64,000 nt of DNA from Phorcus lineatus. Taxonomy: Eukaryota > Mollusca > Gastropoda > Trochida > Trochidae. Every line of letters begins with the position of its first letter. Position 1 is the first letter of the stretch. The notes under the pieces were generated by a model that was not told the DNA's origin, did not search any database, and worked only from the letters and a program-made list of their open reading frames with translations. Positions 36,031-47,880 of this stretch are shown one piece after another. Made by a program: the position numbers and the translations under genes. The stretch is from contig OV121087.1 of the NCBI GenBank assembly GCA_921293015.1, positions 12,722,501 through 12,786,500 of the forward strand, read 5' to 3'.

Positions 36031-36399
36031 AGGCAATTTCAACAAGATCATGTTTCCATAGACCAATCTGTAACATAGGTACTCTTCAAAGAAACTTAGC
36101 ACAGTTAAGTGCGTCGGTTAAGAGTAGTATACAAACACCCTCCCTATTATTCTGTAATCAAGACGTCTTGCTCGCTTTTCGACAGCCACTTTGCCACATA
36201 AAACACATAGTTTGTGGGTAATCAGCTGTGCGTTTCTGTACTGAGAGTTTACATAAGTCGTGTTAAGGTACCAACGTCCAACGTCCACATGTCTACAGAT
36301 GGGGTCGTGTTATTGATCTTTTTTCAGAAATAAGACGTCGATTTTTCTTAGAAAATCCTGCAGACTGAGTTTTATTACTTCTGTTCTGTCTAAAATATG

Positions 36400-37700
36400 A
36401 TATGCTATCAAGCATTACACGGTATTATTTTAACACAAACAATCAACAAACAAGCCTTGAAATTATTGTCACAAGAGCTCGTGATGGCTTACGTCCAAGT
36501 GTTTTGGCAAGAAAAGGGCGATAAACTCGAAAAAATAAGAGTCTGTTACATATCAAAAGTTCATCTCGACATTGTATTTGCTGTATTTAACAAATTAACT
36601 TTTACATCAGACAACTTCTCCAACATCTCTTATAATCTAAAGCCTATTTGCTCTATTTGAAAAGTGATGTTTTGTGTGAGAAACAATGTATTTTTCTACC
36701 TTACAAGCACACTTTATACATATAGACACTTAAATCCTCATTTCAAAATCCCATGTACAACTATACAAATGTTGATGAAGAAATAACGTTAAGATGTGCT
36801 TTAATTGTACATTATAACTCTCAAATATATGTATTGAAGAAATAGAATAAAACAAATTGATATGGTCAATGTTATACTCGTTTACGCAGTTACAAAGTAC
36901 AAATTCATATGACTCTCCGTACTCTAATCTCTTGCTTTTAAACTTCTTGAAAAATATCCTTAAAGTATATCCACCAACATGTACGATAGTCCATCTGAGC
37001 TTTTAAATTTATTGAGATAAATAAACCTACTTACAATAACAAGTAAGAAAATATGTAATCACTTTAGCCCACGATTGAAAGCTTTATCCTTCTGGTTGTT
37101 TTACAATTGATAAACTTAGATAATGATATTTCCCTAACTGGTAGAAAAAGGTATATCAGCACAATACAGTGTTTCTTTCTGAAACATAAATACATATGCA
37201 TTATCATATGAACTATCTTACGCCATCATTTTATTCTTGAAAATATCACAGCATTGATTACGTATTGCGGTGCATGGTTGCATATTTGTTTAATGATTAT
37301 AGGATAAACCTGGTAAGCAAAATATATGTATTGGTTCAAGTGATGGGTATAAAAAGCGCAAGTGACCTCAAATAGTAAGGTATGTTGAGGTTTAAATTTA
37401 TCAAAGATTATAGAAGGTAATTAATTCCATGAGATATGATGTCAAACAGAAAGTCTGTCTTTTGAATTCACATTGAATGTATAAATCATATTCACCATTA
37501 TGATGACGTGCCTATTAATGAATATCCCAGAAATGAGTGGATTCAATGCAGCTGAAAGAAGGGCACATGTTCACATTATCAGCATTATGATAAGACTCTT
37601 TTACACAGATGAAGCCTGTCATGAAATAATTATTTGTGCTTTGTTTTTGACATTTAAATATACTAAATATCATAACATTATGTTAGATAACAACGATACA
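36400..37700. other. AT-rich DNA, nothing recognised
   Basis: Frames of 71-87 codons (36397-36660, 37500-37715) carry no motif. Confidence 0.35.
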
Positions 37701-38650
37701 ATCAGGAAGATGTAATATCGTTGTACTTTTAAATCGATTTGACATTTTGAATATTATTGCTTAATAAAGTAGCAAATAATATTTTATCCCAGGTGATAAA
37801 AGAGTGCAGGTATGAACAAAAGGTCATGAATTTTATAAAGATAATTTGAAGTTTAGTTGTTTGTATTCACATGGTTGAAGATGGTATTTCAAAACTTCTA
37901 ATTCATTTTGATAGAGTAACATCTTTGTAATATTTGGCTGTGTCTTCCGATAAGAAATATTGAATAAGCAACGATAAAGAAATGTGACAATGTGCAAAGA
38001 TAAAGATGACAAGAGTGATATAAAGTTTGCTTTGCTGAAGGTATGAGACGAATTTTAATAAATCAGGAAATCAATAAAACATGTCATCCAGAGTTATCTC
38101 AGTGTGTGGTGCTTAAGATTGAAGGTCTGGCTTGTAGAGTGCAACTAATCATTACACATTTTTTAAATAGAGATTGTTCCGATTGTGTTACATTACGAAC
38201 ATAAATCTTTTAAGCGATCATGGATTTATTAAATAGAACCTGAATGTGTGATGTATTATATTAAGTATCATGCCCATGTAATAAGGGACTTTCGAATACA
38301 TAACTCATTGTTATCATAAACCTTTCTATCTATTGTTTACCATCTATTTACTGTTTGTACTCTTTTACTTTTAAAGTCTTTATCTGTGGTATGAGGCCTG
38401 CATTTGCTTAAAGTTTAAACATTTGATAATGAAAGTACTTCTGTAAGGAAAAGCTACTAGAATAATGATTATACATACATCACGAAATGCGTCATTAGTA
38501 AAGTATCCATTAATCTTATTTATCATCCATGTATAAGCTGCATCGATATATCTTCATAATAATATCAACGAAAATAGAAACTCTGTTACAGTGTTGCCAT
38601 AATTTGATGATGTTAAGCAATGACTGACAATCTTAAAAAAAATCATCAGT
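37700..38650 (+). repeat. Block D copy 2
   Basis: Colinear with 11.4-12.55 kb (anchors listed under copy 1). Same orientation, about 26 kb apart. Confidence 0.65.
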
Positions 38651-40379
38651 TGCTGTTAAGCTTATGGTATTCGGGCTACGCATTTGGCACTGACTTCTAA
38701 CTGAATTGCTGTATCAACCGATTTGATAATGGTATCAAGCTGACAAATGCCAGGTAGTCTGTTATACATAATTGTATTTTGACGATAAAAAAACCCATCC
38801 AACATTCGACATTCGGCTTGGATATGGTTTAGATCAGCACTAGAGTTGTTAAACATTGATTGGTGAACGGTAGCAAATAATCAATTTAAATATAAATTGA
38901 TGTGACCAGTAGTCTGTTACAGGTATTTCTTATATATTAGGTCATAGCTTACAAGCACTCCTACATTGGCATTACCTCACGAATGTCTTTCCATTCAATC
39001 GCGTGATTGTATCTTTAAACAAGTATTACCTCATAAACAATACTATGAACATGTTGTATGATTTTTTAAATGCAAATGCTCCTCTAATTCATGCCATTCT
39101 TCAAACGTTTATTTTTCTAATGATACAAAGGGCTATGTGTACATCCATCAAAGTCATATCTGAAGATAAAAATCAATTTTTTAATTTTATTTTGACATTT
39201 TCGATAAGACAAGAGAAGAAATTATTGACATAACATAAGACTAATTTCATTGTGATCATGTATTTTTCTTTCTGGCGTGTCATATGAAGTAATCAAGTTA
39301 CTGTATTCGTATAGTTCAGGCTCTTTCATGAGGGTATAATGGCTTCAGAAATTCACTAAAAACATTCTATTCAGTCCCCTGTGTGACCCCTCTTTCATGG
39401 GCACCAATTAAAGCCAAATGGCCAAATGAAATGTTGCTGAATGATTCATTTTCCTCAATTAGTTTTATTTGTTTCTTGACGAATGCACATTTGTCGATAT
39501 AATGGGAAAAGTACGCATATTTTTGGTACATGTTTAGCAATCTACTTTCAACTAGATACATTTTTTACAAAATAACAAACGCGTCTTGCAAGGACTTTTA
39601 ATGTTTTTTAGTATCAATATATAAAACAAGTTTGAAATATCATTAAAAAAAGAATCTGCCCCATTAGGCCACTTAATTGCAGATGTTTAAAGAAAATATA
39701 TTTTCAAGATTATTGAGAATTTACAAATTTGTATGAGAATAAACCAATTATAACGGCAATGAATTTGTAGGCGCTTTGAGGCCATATACTATTAATAATG
39801 CTAGGAATCGTTCATCAACGTTTACACCAAATGTTCGTTTTCTTGCAAATGCTGAACTGGAATTCTGTTTGTCACAGAGGCTGATTACCATTGTGTAAAC
39901 GAGGGAAACATCTGTTTTGCTGACGCACCTTTGTATTATCAGTTCTCCCTACCTGTATGTTTCAGGAAGTTCTCAAAGACAATGTCTAGGCTTATTGTCG
40001 ACTTAAATGTTGTGCCTCAAGGATAGGTAGACGTGTATATGTTTAAGTATAGATCCGGTATCGATGCCAGCATGATGATAATGACGGAATTCCGTTAAGC
40101 CTTTTGTACTCCGCCTCCTTTCAACTGAAAGTGAATGTCTCTCCGTATGAACAGGCTAGTATAGATTCGTTATACTCAACTCAGGGCTTGTACCTAACAT
40201 TATCTGTATATTACTCGTGAAGTGGTATTTTTCAATTTTACGCCTCAAGAATTCTTTTTAAATCAATCTGAAAAATAAACAAGATGATTATGTTTGTTTT
40301 TATACAAAATGCAAAAAAAGAATAACTAAACAAGAACATATTTATAACAGTTTTATTATGGATAGTATCGACGCAGTAA

Positions 40380-40612
40380 GGCAAGGAAACAGCTTCAGGC
40401 ATAAAACATGCCTACTTTACCCATCAATACCAGACGCCATCATCATTGAACTCTAGCTGAGCATGCTCCTTGTAACCTTGAGTGTCAGAATCGTTAAATT
40501 CATACCATCTGCAATGGTACATATTCTACTACAAGGAAAAAGTATGCGTGGGAATTAAAACTAAATTCTCAGTGGGCCACATATCACAGAGACAGACTTC
40601 TCACACTAGACT
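40380..40612 (-). mobile_element. tRNA-derived SINE, copy 3
   Basis: The body GCCTACTTTACCCATCAATA then CCAGACGCC with TTGAACTCTAGCTGAGCATG (plus strand) matches copies 1 and 4. An A-box-like remnant complements CACACTAGACTCAAC near 40600. The B-box region is too diverged to call. Confidence 0.5.
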
Positions 40613-43610
40613 CAACAGCTTATCAATTTCAGCTACTGAATCTAGAGTGAAAAAACATATATAAATTATAGATTTATACCAGACACCTGATATTTAAACT
40701 CCAGAGTTTTGCTTGTCGTACTGTGAAATTGTTAAATTTGGGTTCACCTTCTGCAACAATACAAATCCTTCAATCCATGTATTCTGTACTCAAATTGCAA
40801 AGTGCATATTCGAATAAAGTTTTTGGAGAGCTTCCGGAAATAACTTAGGCGATTTCAATGATAACTTTTGAAATGGCGTCGCTGATTATAACTTTATAGC
40901 TTTATAAACTTGATTGCATCAAATCAGCATTCTATATTTCTAGATCAGGAAACCTTTGTATTAAGGTTTTATAGGAGTTAAAGACGAAGCTACCTCTGTT
41001 TGTAGAGAATCGGTCATATGCAGATATGTAACATTTCAGACACATTTTCAACGAGGCTGGTAACCTTTGAATTTCGCTTCATGTGATTATTTTACGGCTT
41101 AAATCATCTCTCAGTTCTTTTCGAAAAGCAAAGACATATGTTTAACCGATGTATTAAATCACGTCCTTAACTAACAGGCTAGTATTTAAGTGATTAACAG
41201 ACCTTGCCTAACGTCATTACGTTGTTCCAGACAGGTAAATCTACGATGAAAAGGATGTATCCATCAGAGGTTAAAGAATTAGAGACACATAATTTAGTGT
41301 GTTAATAAATTGGTCTATACATCTGGCACAGTTTCCTTTTGATTACAGGGAAAACGTTTCAATAACTTTAATGAAAAAGTCTGGAATCTCGGTCTTCCGA
41401 CAGATTGTCCAAAAGAACGATGATGTATGTAATGAATCAACTTAACGCATTTTGCAAATTTCATTCAAACAGAAATAAACCTGTAATATTTTGTTCTGGT
41501 AGATCGTCAGATGTTATCGATTTAAATCGAAAAGGGGAGTAACTGAAGTGAAAATGAAAGTAATATGGCAGCTCGACGCCGTAGCTCGCCAGAAACGGAA
41601 ATTGATAAGGAAAAGCAATGACGTTTGGAAATCCGTCTCACCGTCTTACGTGTTTAGACAGACGTTTCCTCACTGAAAAAAGCTGTATTTTTCATGTTTA
41701 CTCAAATAATATTTTGTCGGAATGCGGTTGAGTGCCTGTGTTTAATAGTTTGTAATAGGTTTATCATTGTTAATTTGTATCAAGATAGTTAATGCATCGA
41801 TATTGAAAAACAAATAGAATTAATAAAATCAACAAGACATATACATATACGTGTATACATAGATATAGAGACGTTTCAATTATTAACTTTTATTTTTTTT
41901 AATGCCCGAAACCATTGTCTCTCTTTGAAACCTTTTTATCTTCAAAAACTTTGGTAATCAGGAGATATCGCTGTGGGAGATCAAGCATCATAACAAAAGA
42001 GCTTAAAACGTAGAATCTGAACAATGTCTGCCATCATCAAGTGCATTCTATCATGATCGTTTACGTCATGAACCAATGACATGACAATCTTATGACGCCA
42101 CACAAATAACGACGTCTCACTGATATGAGAGTCTCTGTATAATGTTTTGATCAGGGATGTAATTTTTTCTTGGAATCGTAATGAGAAACTATTTTAGATG
42201 ATAAATATAATCTCATCCTCGTGTTTTCTGATATCAACACACTCGTTTATAAAAGTCAAATATCCTCGTCAAGCCTAGGATATATGTAACTCGTGTTCAT
42301 ATATTTGATATCTGAAGACATTTAGGTAAGATTCTCATTGTGCTTGTTGTTTCTTTATCGTGGTACACGTGGGAAACTATCTAAGCGATGTAAGCAAATT
42401 TTATTTATTCTACATTAGGAATTACTTTGCACAAAATAATATCTTTGCTTTGCCATTGGTTTGACGATTATTATATATAGACATGCAGTAGTCAATGAGT
42501 TGAGATTTAATGTGTTTTCAACAATATTTCACTTATTAAACATCCGAATGAACATCGTCCAAAGGGATTGGATAGACCAGGATTTAAAGGAATCGAAAGA
42601 ATGAGTAGCAAGATGGAAAGAAAAAGCAAAGTGAGATATAACAGATGAAAAACGGCTCAAATCTGGTCTGGCTACCACGTTACGTTTTTTTATCACACGA
42701 TTTCGAAGGATGTATCTTTCTTGTATTAATAGTTTGTCTAGAGTACATGGGTTGTTATAACTAAAAAGATGGTTTATGCGTATACATTGATCGGAGTGAA
42801 CTCCAAATTTTACATTTTTTCATCCGCATCTAATTTCACTGAAGTTTGTCACGAATGTAGACAGAATCAATATAGTTATCCTAAAGAAATGCTTTTACAC
42901 GCATGCGCTGTAAAGGTGTCTAGGTATACTTAACTGAAAGCGTACCGTGTTTGGATTAAACCTTCCGTTATTAGATTAGACCACATCTTTACCAAATCTT
43001 CTCACTGTCTGTTACAACATAACTTTGTGTTCATTCGATATAAAAGTTTGCAACAAGTGTATATCATAACAAATTTTTATCAGTGTCAGCTTTAGATTAA
43101 ATCTGTTAGTAGCGGACGAGTTTATCTTGGAGATATGTAAATTTGGATTATTTAAAAACAGAGAGGCTGTTGTTATCTTGTATATGATTTCTTATTTCAT
43201 ACGACGGTTTGAATGAAGAAACCGTAAAATGCGAAGTTCAAAACTTAACTATTACAAATGACCAAACACAAATTTGCATGTCACTGCTATAATTACTGAG
43301 TTACCTGTTAACACAGATAAAAACATCTGAAATTCACACAGCGAAACATAACAGCTCCATGTATTCACGAGGCATATCAAGTATCTGCTCCTCAAATATA
43401 ATACTCGTCAGGATAGGTAGAAATACTAAGATACATTCTTATCTGTACTGAGTTCATGTTAAGCAAATATCATCTTAATTAAGTTTGGGAGTGTAGAGAA
43501 TAGACTTTCATAAAGTAGATCATTACCAACAAGTATTTGTATTAATTAACATGAGATTCAAACAGATCTCGCCTCAAGTGAGAGACTAATTAATTTTTTT
43601 CTTTTTGATT

Positions 43611-43676
43611 TGCTTATACAACTGGCCTTTAACAATGATGCATTGCTTATACAACTGGCCTTAAACAATGGTGCAG
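43611..43676 (+). repeat. 33-bp tandem duplication
   Basis: Two units starting at 43611 and 43644 share TGCTTATACAACTGGCCTT then AAACAATG-TGCA with three to four differences. The counterpart in A3 (about 50264) has a single unit, so the duplication arose after the A2/A3 split. Confidence 0.85.
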
Positions 43677-44449
43677 TGATATTATATTTCATCCCCGTCA
43701 GTACTATAGCTCTCGGTATATGTCGGTAAAATCGCATAAACTTAGCATATCCAGTATGTGGATAATGATCATGCAAAAATCAGGAGGGTCTGATTAGCAG
43801 TGTTGGAGTTCTGTTTCAGCGAGGAATCTATCCCTGAATACAGTCCTGATACAACAAATTTCCCTGGAACGGAAAAATTCTATTTTTAATTTTTTTGGGG
43901 GTAGGTGGGTAATGCTCATGCAAGGTTAAAGAAAGATCTGTTTTTGAGTTCTGCTCTCGAAACGCAATAAATACAAATGGACAGGGTGACGGCTATATCC
44001 CAAGTTTAATGCATTGGTGGGATAAATGTTTGCATCAGCGAAAATGGAAATGGCACGATGACTATAAACACACCAGCTAATATGCTCAAGTGCTGATATA
44101 TAGAATATCAAAAATGATAAAACTTAATCGCTTCACTGGATTAATACAAAGGTTATGAGAGGGAAATATTAGGGTAACAAGCTTCCCCGACTTGCGTAGT
44201 GTCCCAACACTCACATAAATGTTATTTTTGATCCGAACAAGCTTACAATTCTAATTACTGAGTGTCACATCAAATCAAATGAACACAATTTATTATCGGA
44301 AGTTGTTTCATGATAAAATGAGAAAAGGTTGCGATTTATCAAAATACGAAAACAGTGAAAGAACAAAAATGGAGACAGAGATTTACATCACCGCTGTTAT
44401 GAAGCTATCAAAATGACTAAAGTGCAATAAAGAATTTCAAATTGCCCAC

Positions 44450-44860
44450 ACATCTTCGTAACCTTTAGTGACGTTCTCATGTCAAAACCTTGTATACAAA
44501 ATGTAATTAGAAGGTAAATGGGAGCGTCTGACGCCATACATAACACCAGGTAACGTCAACACCATAACACCTTTGGATATTGCCGTGTATATATCACCGT
44601 CATGTCTTCTTCCAGACAATATAATTCACTGAATTGCATTCTTGAATAAATTGATTTCTTGAACTTCTAAACTCCTACAAACACGTCTTGTACTAATCTC
44701 TTCGTCGGGACCAGACCTCGACAGCAATGGCACCTTTTAACAGGGTAGGTGTAGAGTATGGTAATAGAAGTTAAATTGAAAAACGTTTAATGAAAACAAA
44801 TCGCTCCGATGGCGGAAAAGGGTCATCATGGGATTCAACACAGTTATTAATGGTTTGTGT
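44450..44860 (+). promoter_or_regulatory. Possible promoter and first coding exon, duplicated at 51.2 kb
   Basis: A stretch holds a GTAACGTCAACACCATA segment, a TATA-like GCCGTGTATATATCAC at 44584-44599, then about 130 bases downstream an ATG in a good context (CAGCAATGGC) at 44728. It opens MAPFNR and meets a GT splice-donor-like GGGTAGGT. The diverged copy at 51.24-51.55 kb keeps the TATA-like word, the ATG context and the donor-like GGGTAATT (MALFIR). No downstream exon was found, and the surrounding DNA is about equally conserved, so this is a weak hypothesis. Confidence 0.22.
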
Positions 44861-45215
44861 TTTCTGATTTTTTTAATCAAACATTTTGTGAACAATTTTA
44901 AAAAGTTATTATACACAAAACAATGTGATTTATGATGTCGTCTGGTGATACGCTCTTATAAATGAAGTGCAAAAAATCTTATACACAAAGGACCAAAACT
45001 TTCCAAAGAACAAAATTAATGCATGTAAGCGCCATGTAGCGAGATATATTCTGATGTAATCAATCTCACTGAACTCGCATCAAATATATCACTCGTGCAC
45101 AGGCAAAATGAAGACAAGTATTGACATAATTTGATATTTTAGTGGGCCTGTTGTTTTATTTATTGGAAGGTCAAAGATTAAAACAATGGCCTCGTGGCAC
45201 GTCCCCGGTAGACTA

Positions 45216-45333
45216 GGGCCTCCTTTCACAAAGCAACCTTAACTAAGGTTTACCTTAACTCCCATGCTTTAACAATGCACTAAGGTTACCTTCATGACTT
45301 ACGATCATCTTAAGGCTTTGGGAAAGGAGGCTC
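45216..45333. mobile_element. MITE, 118 bp, with 19-bp terminal inverted repeats
   Basis: The left end GGGCCTCCTTTCACAAAGC (45216-45234) and right end GCTTTGGGAAAGGAGGCTC (45315-45333) are reverse complements at 17 of 19 positions. The interior is rich in AAGGTTACCTT-like, partly self-complementary words. There is no coding capacity. Elements with GGCC-TTTCACAAAGC-type ends are, to my recollection, common in marine animal genomes. A target duplication is not clear. Confidence 0.8.
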
Positions 45334-45664
45334 AGCAGCCAGATAGGAAAGCGAGATACTTTCGATAGGTTCAAACTGATCCCAATGAGATTGAATTGTA
45401 ATATCATGGTTTCATTTCATTGCATATGCTGAAAATTAATTTGATAGCTGGGAAATATTTCAAATCAAATCAAATCCGTCCAACAAAAATTATTATCATT
45501 CACTCATCGCACTCACATCTCAATCTGAAAGAGACACAGGATGGTTATGCCAGTTCATATACAGTATGCGAAGAATAACTTGAAAGCCACTATAAAAGTT
45601 TAAGCGAGGAAACTACCGAGGCAAGATTGTCTACTGTTGATTTTGGAAATGTCAGCCAAACACC

Positions 45665-45905
45665 CCCAGGCATAAAAACATGCCTACTTTACCGATTAAT
45701 ACCAGACGTCTTGATCATTGGATTCTAGTTGAGCATACACCGTGTAACCTGCAGTGTCAAAATCATTATATTTACGCCGTTTGCAATCATTCAAATTGTG
45801 CTGCAGGGTCGAGGTTGTGGTTGGATTCAAACCTAGACCCTCAGAGTCAGGAACAAATCGCCAGCACAGACTGATCCCACGCCTGACCTGTTTAAATATC
45901 GCATT
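45665..45905 (-). mobile_element. tRNA-derived SINE, copy 4 (best preserved head)
   Basis: On the minus strand the B-box GGTTTGAATCC (complement of 45823-45833) is preceded by a tRNA-like stretch with an A-box-like GGATCAGTC about 45 bases upstream (near 45885). The shared body follows: TGATTTTGACACTGCAGGTT, CCAATGATCAAGACGTCTGG, GGCATGTTTTTATGCCTGG. This copy supports the tRNA origin best. The 60-70 codon frames across it are incidental. Confidence 0.68.
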
Positions 45906-46529
45906 CATTCAGCCAGGGATCTCCAGCTTATATTTCTATTGATTATTCATGTAAATCATTATTAGGTGATCTGAAACAGATATTATTAAATATACCGTTA
46001 TACTGAAAATAAAATACATGCCAATATGCTGGAATTAGATTGATTATTATGTGGTTTAACTTGCTAAACATAGTGACATTTCAACATGATGATACTTGCA
46101 TACAATATAAAATTCACGTTTGTCCTTTTAAAACAAGAGTTTAATGGCAGAAGATACGAGAAGACCTTTTTTCATTTTCCTAAACCATTTTCAATAGATA
46201 AAATTACCATTGAATGCATCACTGTTATTAAAATCGCTATGGGCAATCTTATCATTTCTATTCCATTATAGTTATGTAACGTCATAATAATATTGGAGTA
46301 CACAGTTTGATATACATGTATTGTACTTGTGCTTTTATGTTATATGGTGTCTCAACAGTTTCCAAAATCTTCTATAGAATGATACTGATCATGATAGCTT
46401 AATGATAAATGATACTACAAAAATATCCCATACAAAAATACTATTCCAAGTGATTTGTGTAGAAAGATATGTTTTTGTGTATTTAGGATTTACAATTTTG
46501 TGTATTTCAATAATGAAATTGATTTTTGT

Positions 46530-46655
46530 TGAAACATATTGATCTGTCGTCTCATGTCCAATATGTTTCCTCTTATTTATTTCTTTGACAGGTTGAAAAA
46601 TCTGTTGTCGCCACTGAGTCGGCAAAGTGTGGCTCAGCACATTTCACTGTAGATT
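46530..46655 (+). repeat. Dispersed repeat C, copy 5
   Basis: It contains ATATTGATCTGTCG, CATGTCCAATATG, CTTTGACAGGTTGAAAAATC and TGTTGTCGCCACTGAGTCGGC. It lies in A3 at the position equivalent to copy 3 in A1. Confidence 0.6.
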
Positions 46656-47219
46656 ATATAGAACCATATGGAACTGGTTACCGAACAATCCGAACAAACC
46701 GAACATGTGTAGTGTTTTGTAGTTTTTTCATTGACAACAGAAACTTCACTTTGACGAATGAAATTGAAATGAGAATGAAAATGAAAAATCAATGATTTGA
46801 TTGAGGTGAGGTTAGTTTGGGTTTAAAGACATTTTCAAGAGCATTTCACTTCTATCAAGGCTGCTGAGTATTATTGCAGGGAAAAAGCCCGCAAAACTAT
46901 TGTAGCTATACATTTCGTGAAACTTTCTAGCATGGACTGGAACTAGCAAACCATGGGTGGCACATCACTGAAATTCAGTATAGCATTACATCTACACGTT
47001 ACTGCATGTGGAACAGTTCTCTACTGAAGACAAAGTTGCCAAACCCCTAGCGGGATATCTTGACTGAAAGCAACTTATCAGCGTAATACAGAAAGACTTA
47101 ACATCATCATTATGTAATTATTGCAAATTGTTTTTCTGTCTACAAATGAAAACATTGCTGGGCAATATAGTCAATACTTCTTTTATTTTCTAATGTTAAT
47201 AGTCTTAATGTTGATTTTA

Positions 47220-47880
47220 ATATTTTAACCCTATACTAAAACATCAAAATGTAGCAAAACCGGGGGAAACAAAGCATAAACTTCCAATGTCCGAGCTTAC
47301 AATGTTGCAATACGTGATCCTCGTGACTTGCACGATTGTTAGGAGCTCATTATTATTGAGGAATGGATGATAAGATGCTTTCCAGCCTCGCTCTGAGAAG
47401 ATACGATCTGAAATACCTCTGCATGAGCAGTTCATCCCCTAAACTTTTCGCATTATGTGGTCATATACAACACATGCAGACTTGAAACAGTTCAGACCCA
47501 CTCACAACGAGGCTTGTAATTCTATGGATTTCGTTTTTTCCCCTTGTGTAAAAAGTGTTATTGTTTCATATTTAAACCATCTACTATAATCACTGCTATT
47601 CTTATGAATCATTCACGAGGGCGTTTGAACTTTCAATTTAATGCTTAAATGAATAATAATAAATTCTCGTGACCCGTACGTGTGACTGTTGTTGCTCCTT
47701 GTTATTGATGAATGAATGATAAGATGCTTTCCAGCTTCGCTTTGAGTTGGTAACACCAATACACGTGCAGTTAGGTTTTGCAGCTCGTATTCAATTGAAT
47801 TTCATGCAAACTTGCTACAGTTTGTATATTATACACTCACAATGAGGCTGCTCATCTTATGTGTTTCGGTTCACGTGATT
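47220..47880 (+). repeat. Local tandem duplication within A3, about 330 bp x 2
   Basis: About 47225-47535 and 47570-47880 share CGTGA-CTTGCACG/CCGTACGTGTGA, GATGATAAGATGCTTTCCAG then C-TCGCT-TGAG, a CATGCA-ACTTG segment and CTCACAA-GAGGCT. The equivalent region in A1 (22.38-22.73 kb) has one unit. Confidence 0.65.

Larger units (their letters stand above)
29270..36370 (-). repeat. Block E copy 2 (inverted)
   Basis: Mirror image of 15.0-20.1 kb, anchored at 29.27-29.52, 34.34-34.70 and 36.04-36.37 kb. It is about 2 kb longer than its partner; 1.5 kb of this is the Tc1 element at 31.2-32.7 kb. Confidence 0.7.
39810..44900 (+). repeat. Block A copy 2
   Basis: Its first 3.3 kb parallels A1 (20.4-25.7 kb), and its second part parallels A3. 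About 41190-41700 matches 47980-48490, 42750-43110 matches 48900-49170, 43540-43700 matches 50190-50310, and 44120-44855 matches 50865-51632. It has no transposon insertion in the place where A1 carries the mariner. Confidence 0.75.

Noticed and set aside
45680..45942. Overlapping 60-70 codon ORFs on both strands
   Set aside because: They lie across a tRNA-derived SINE and have no coding signal.
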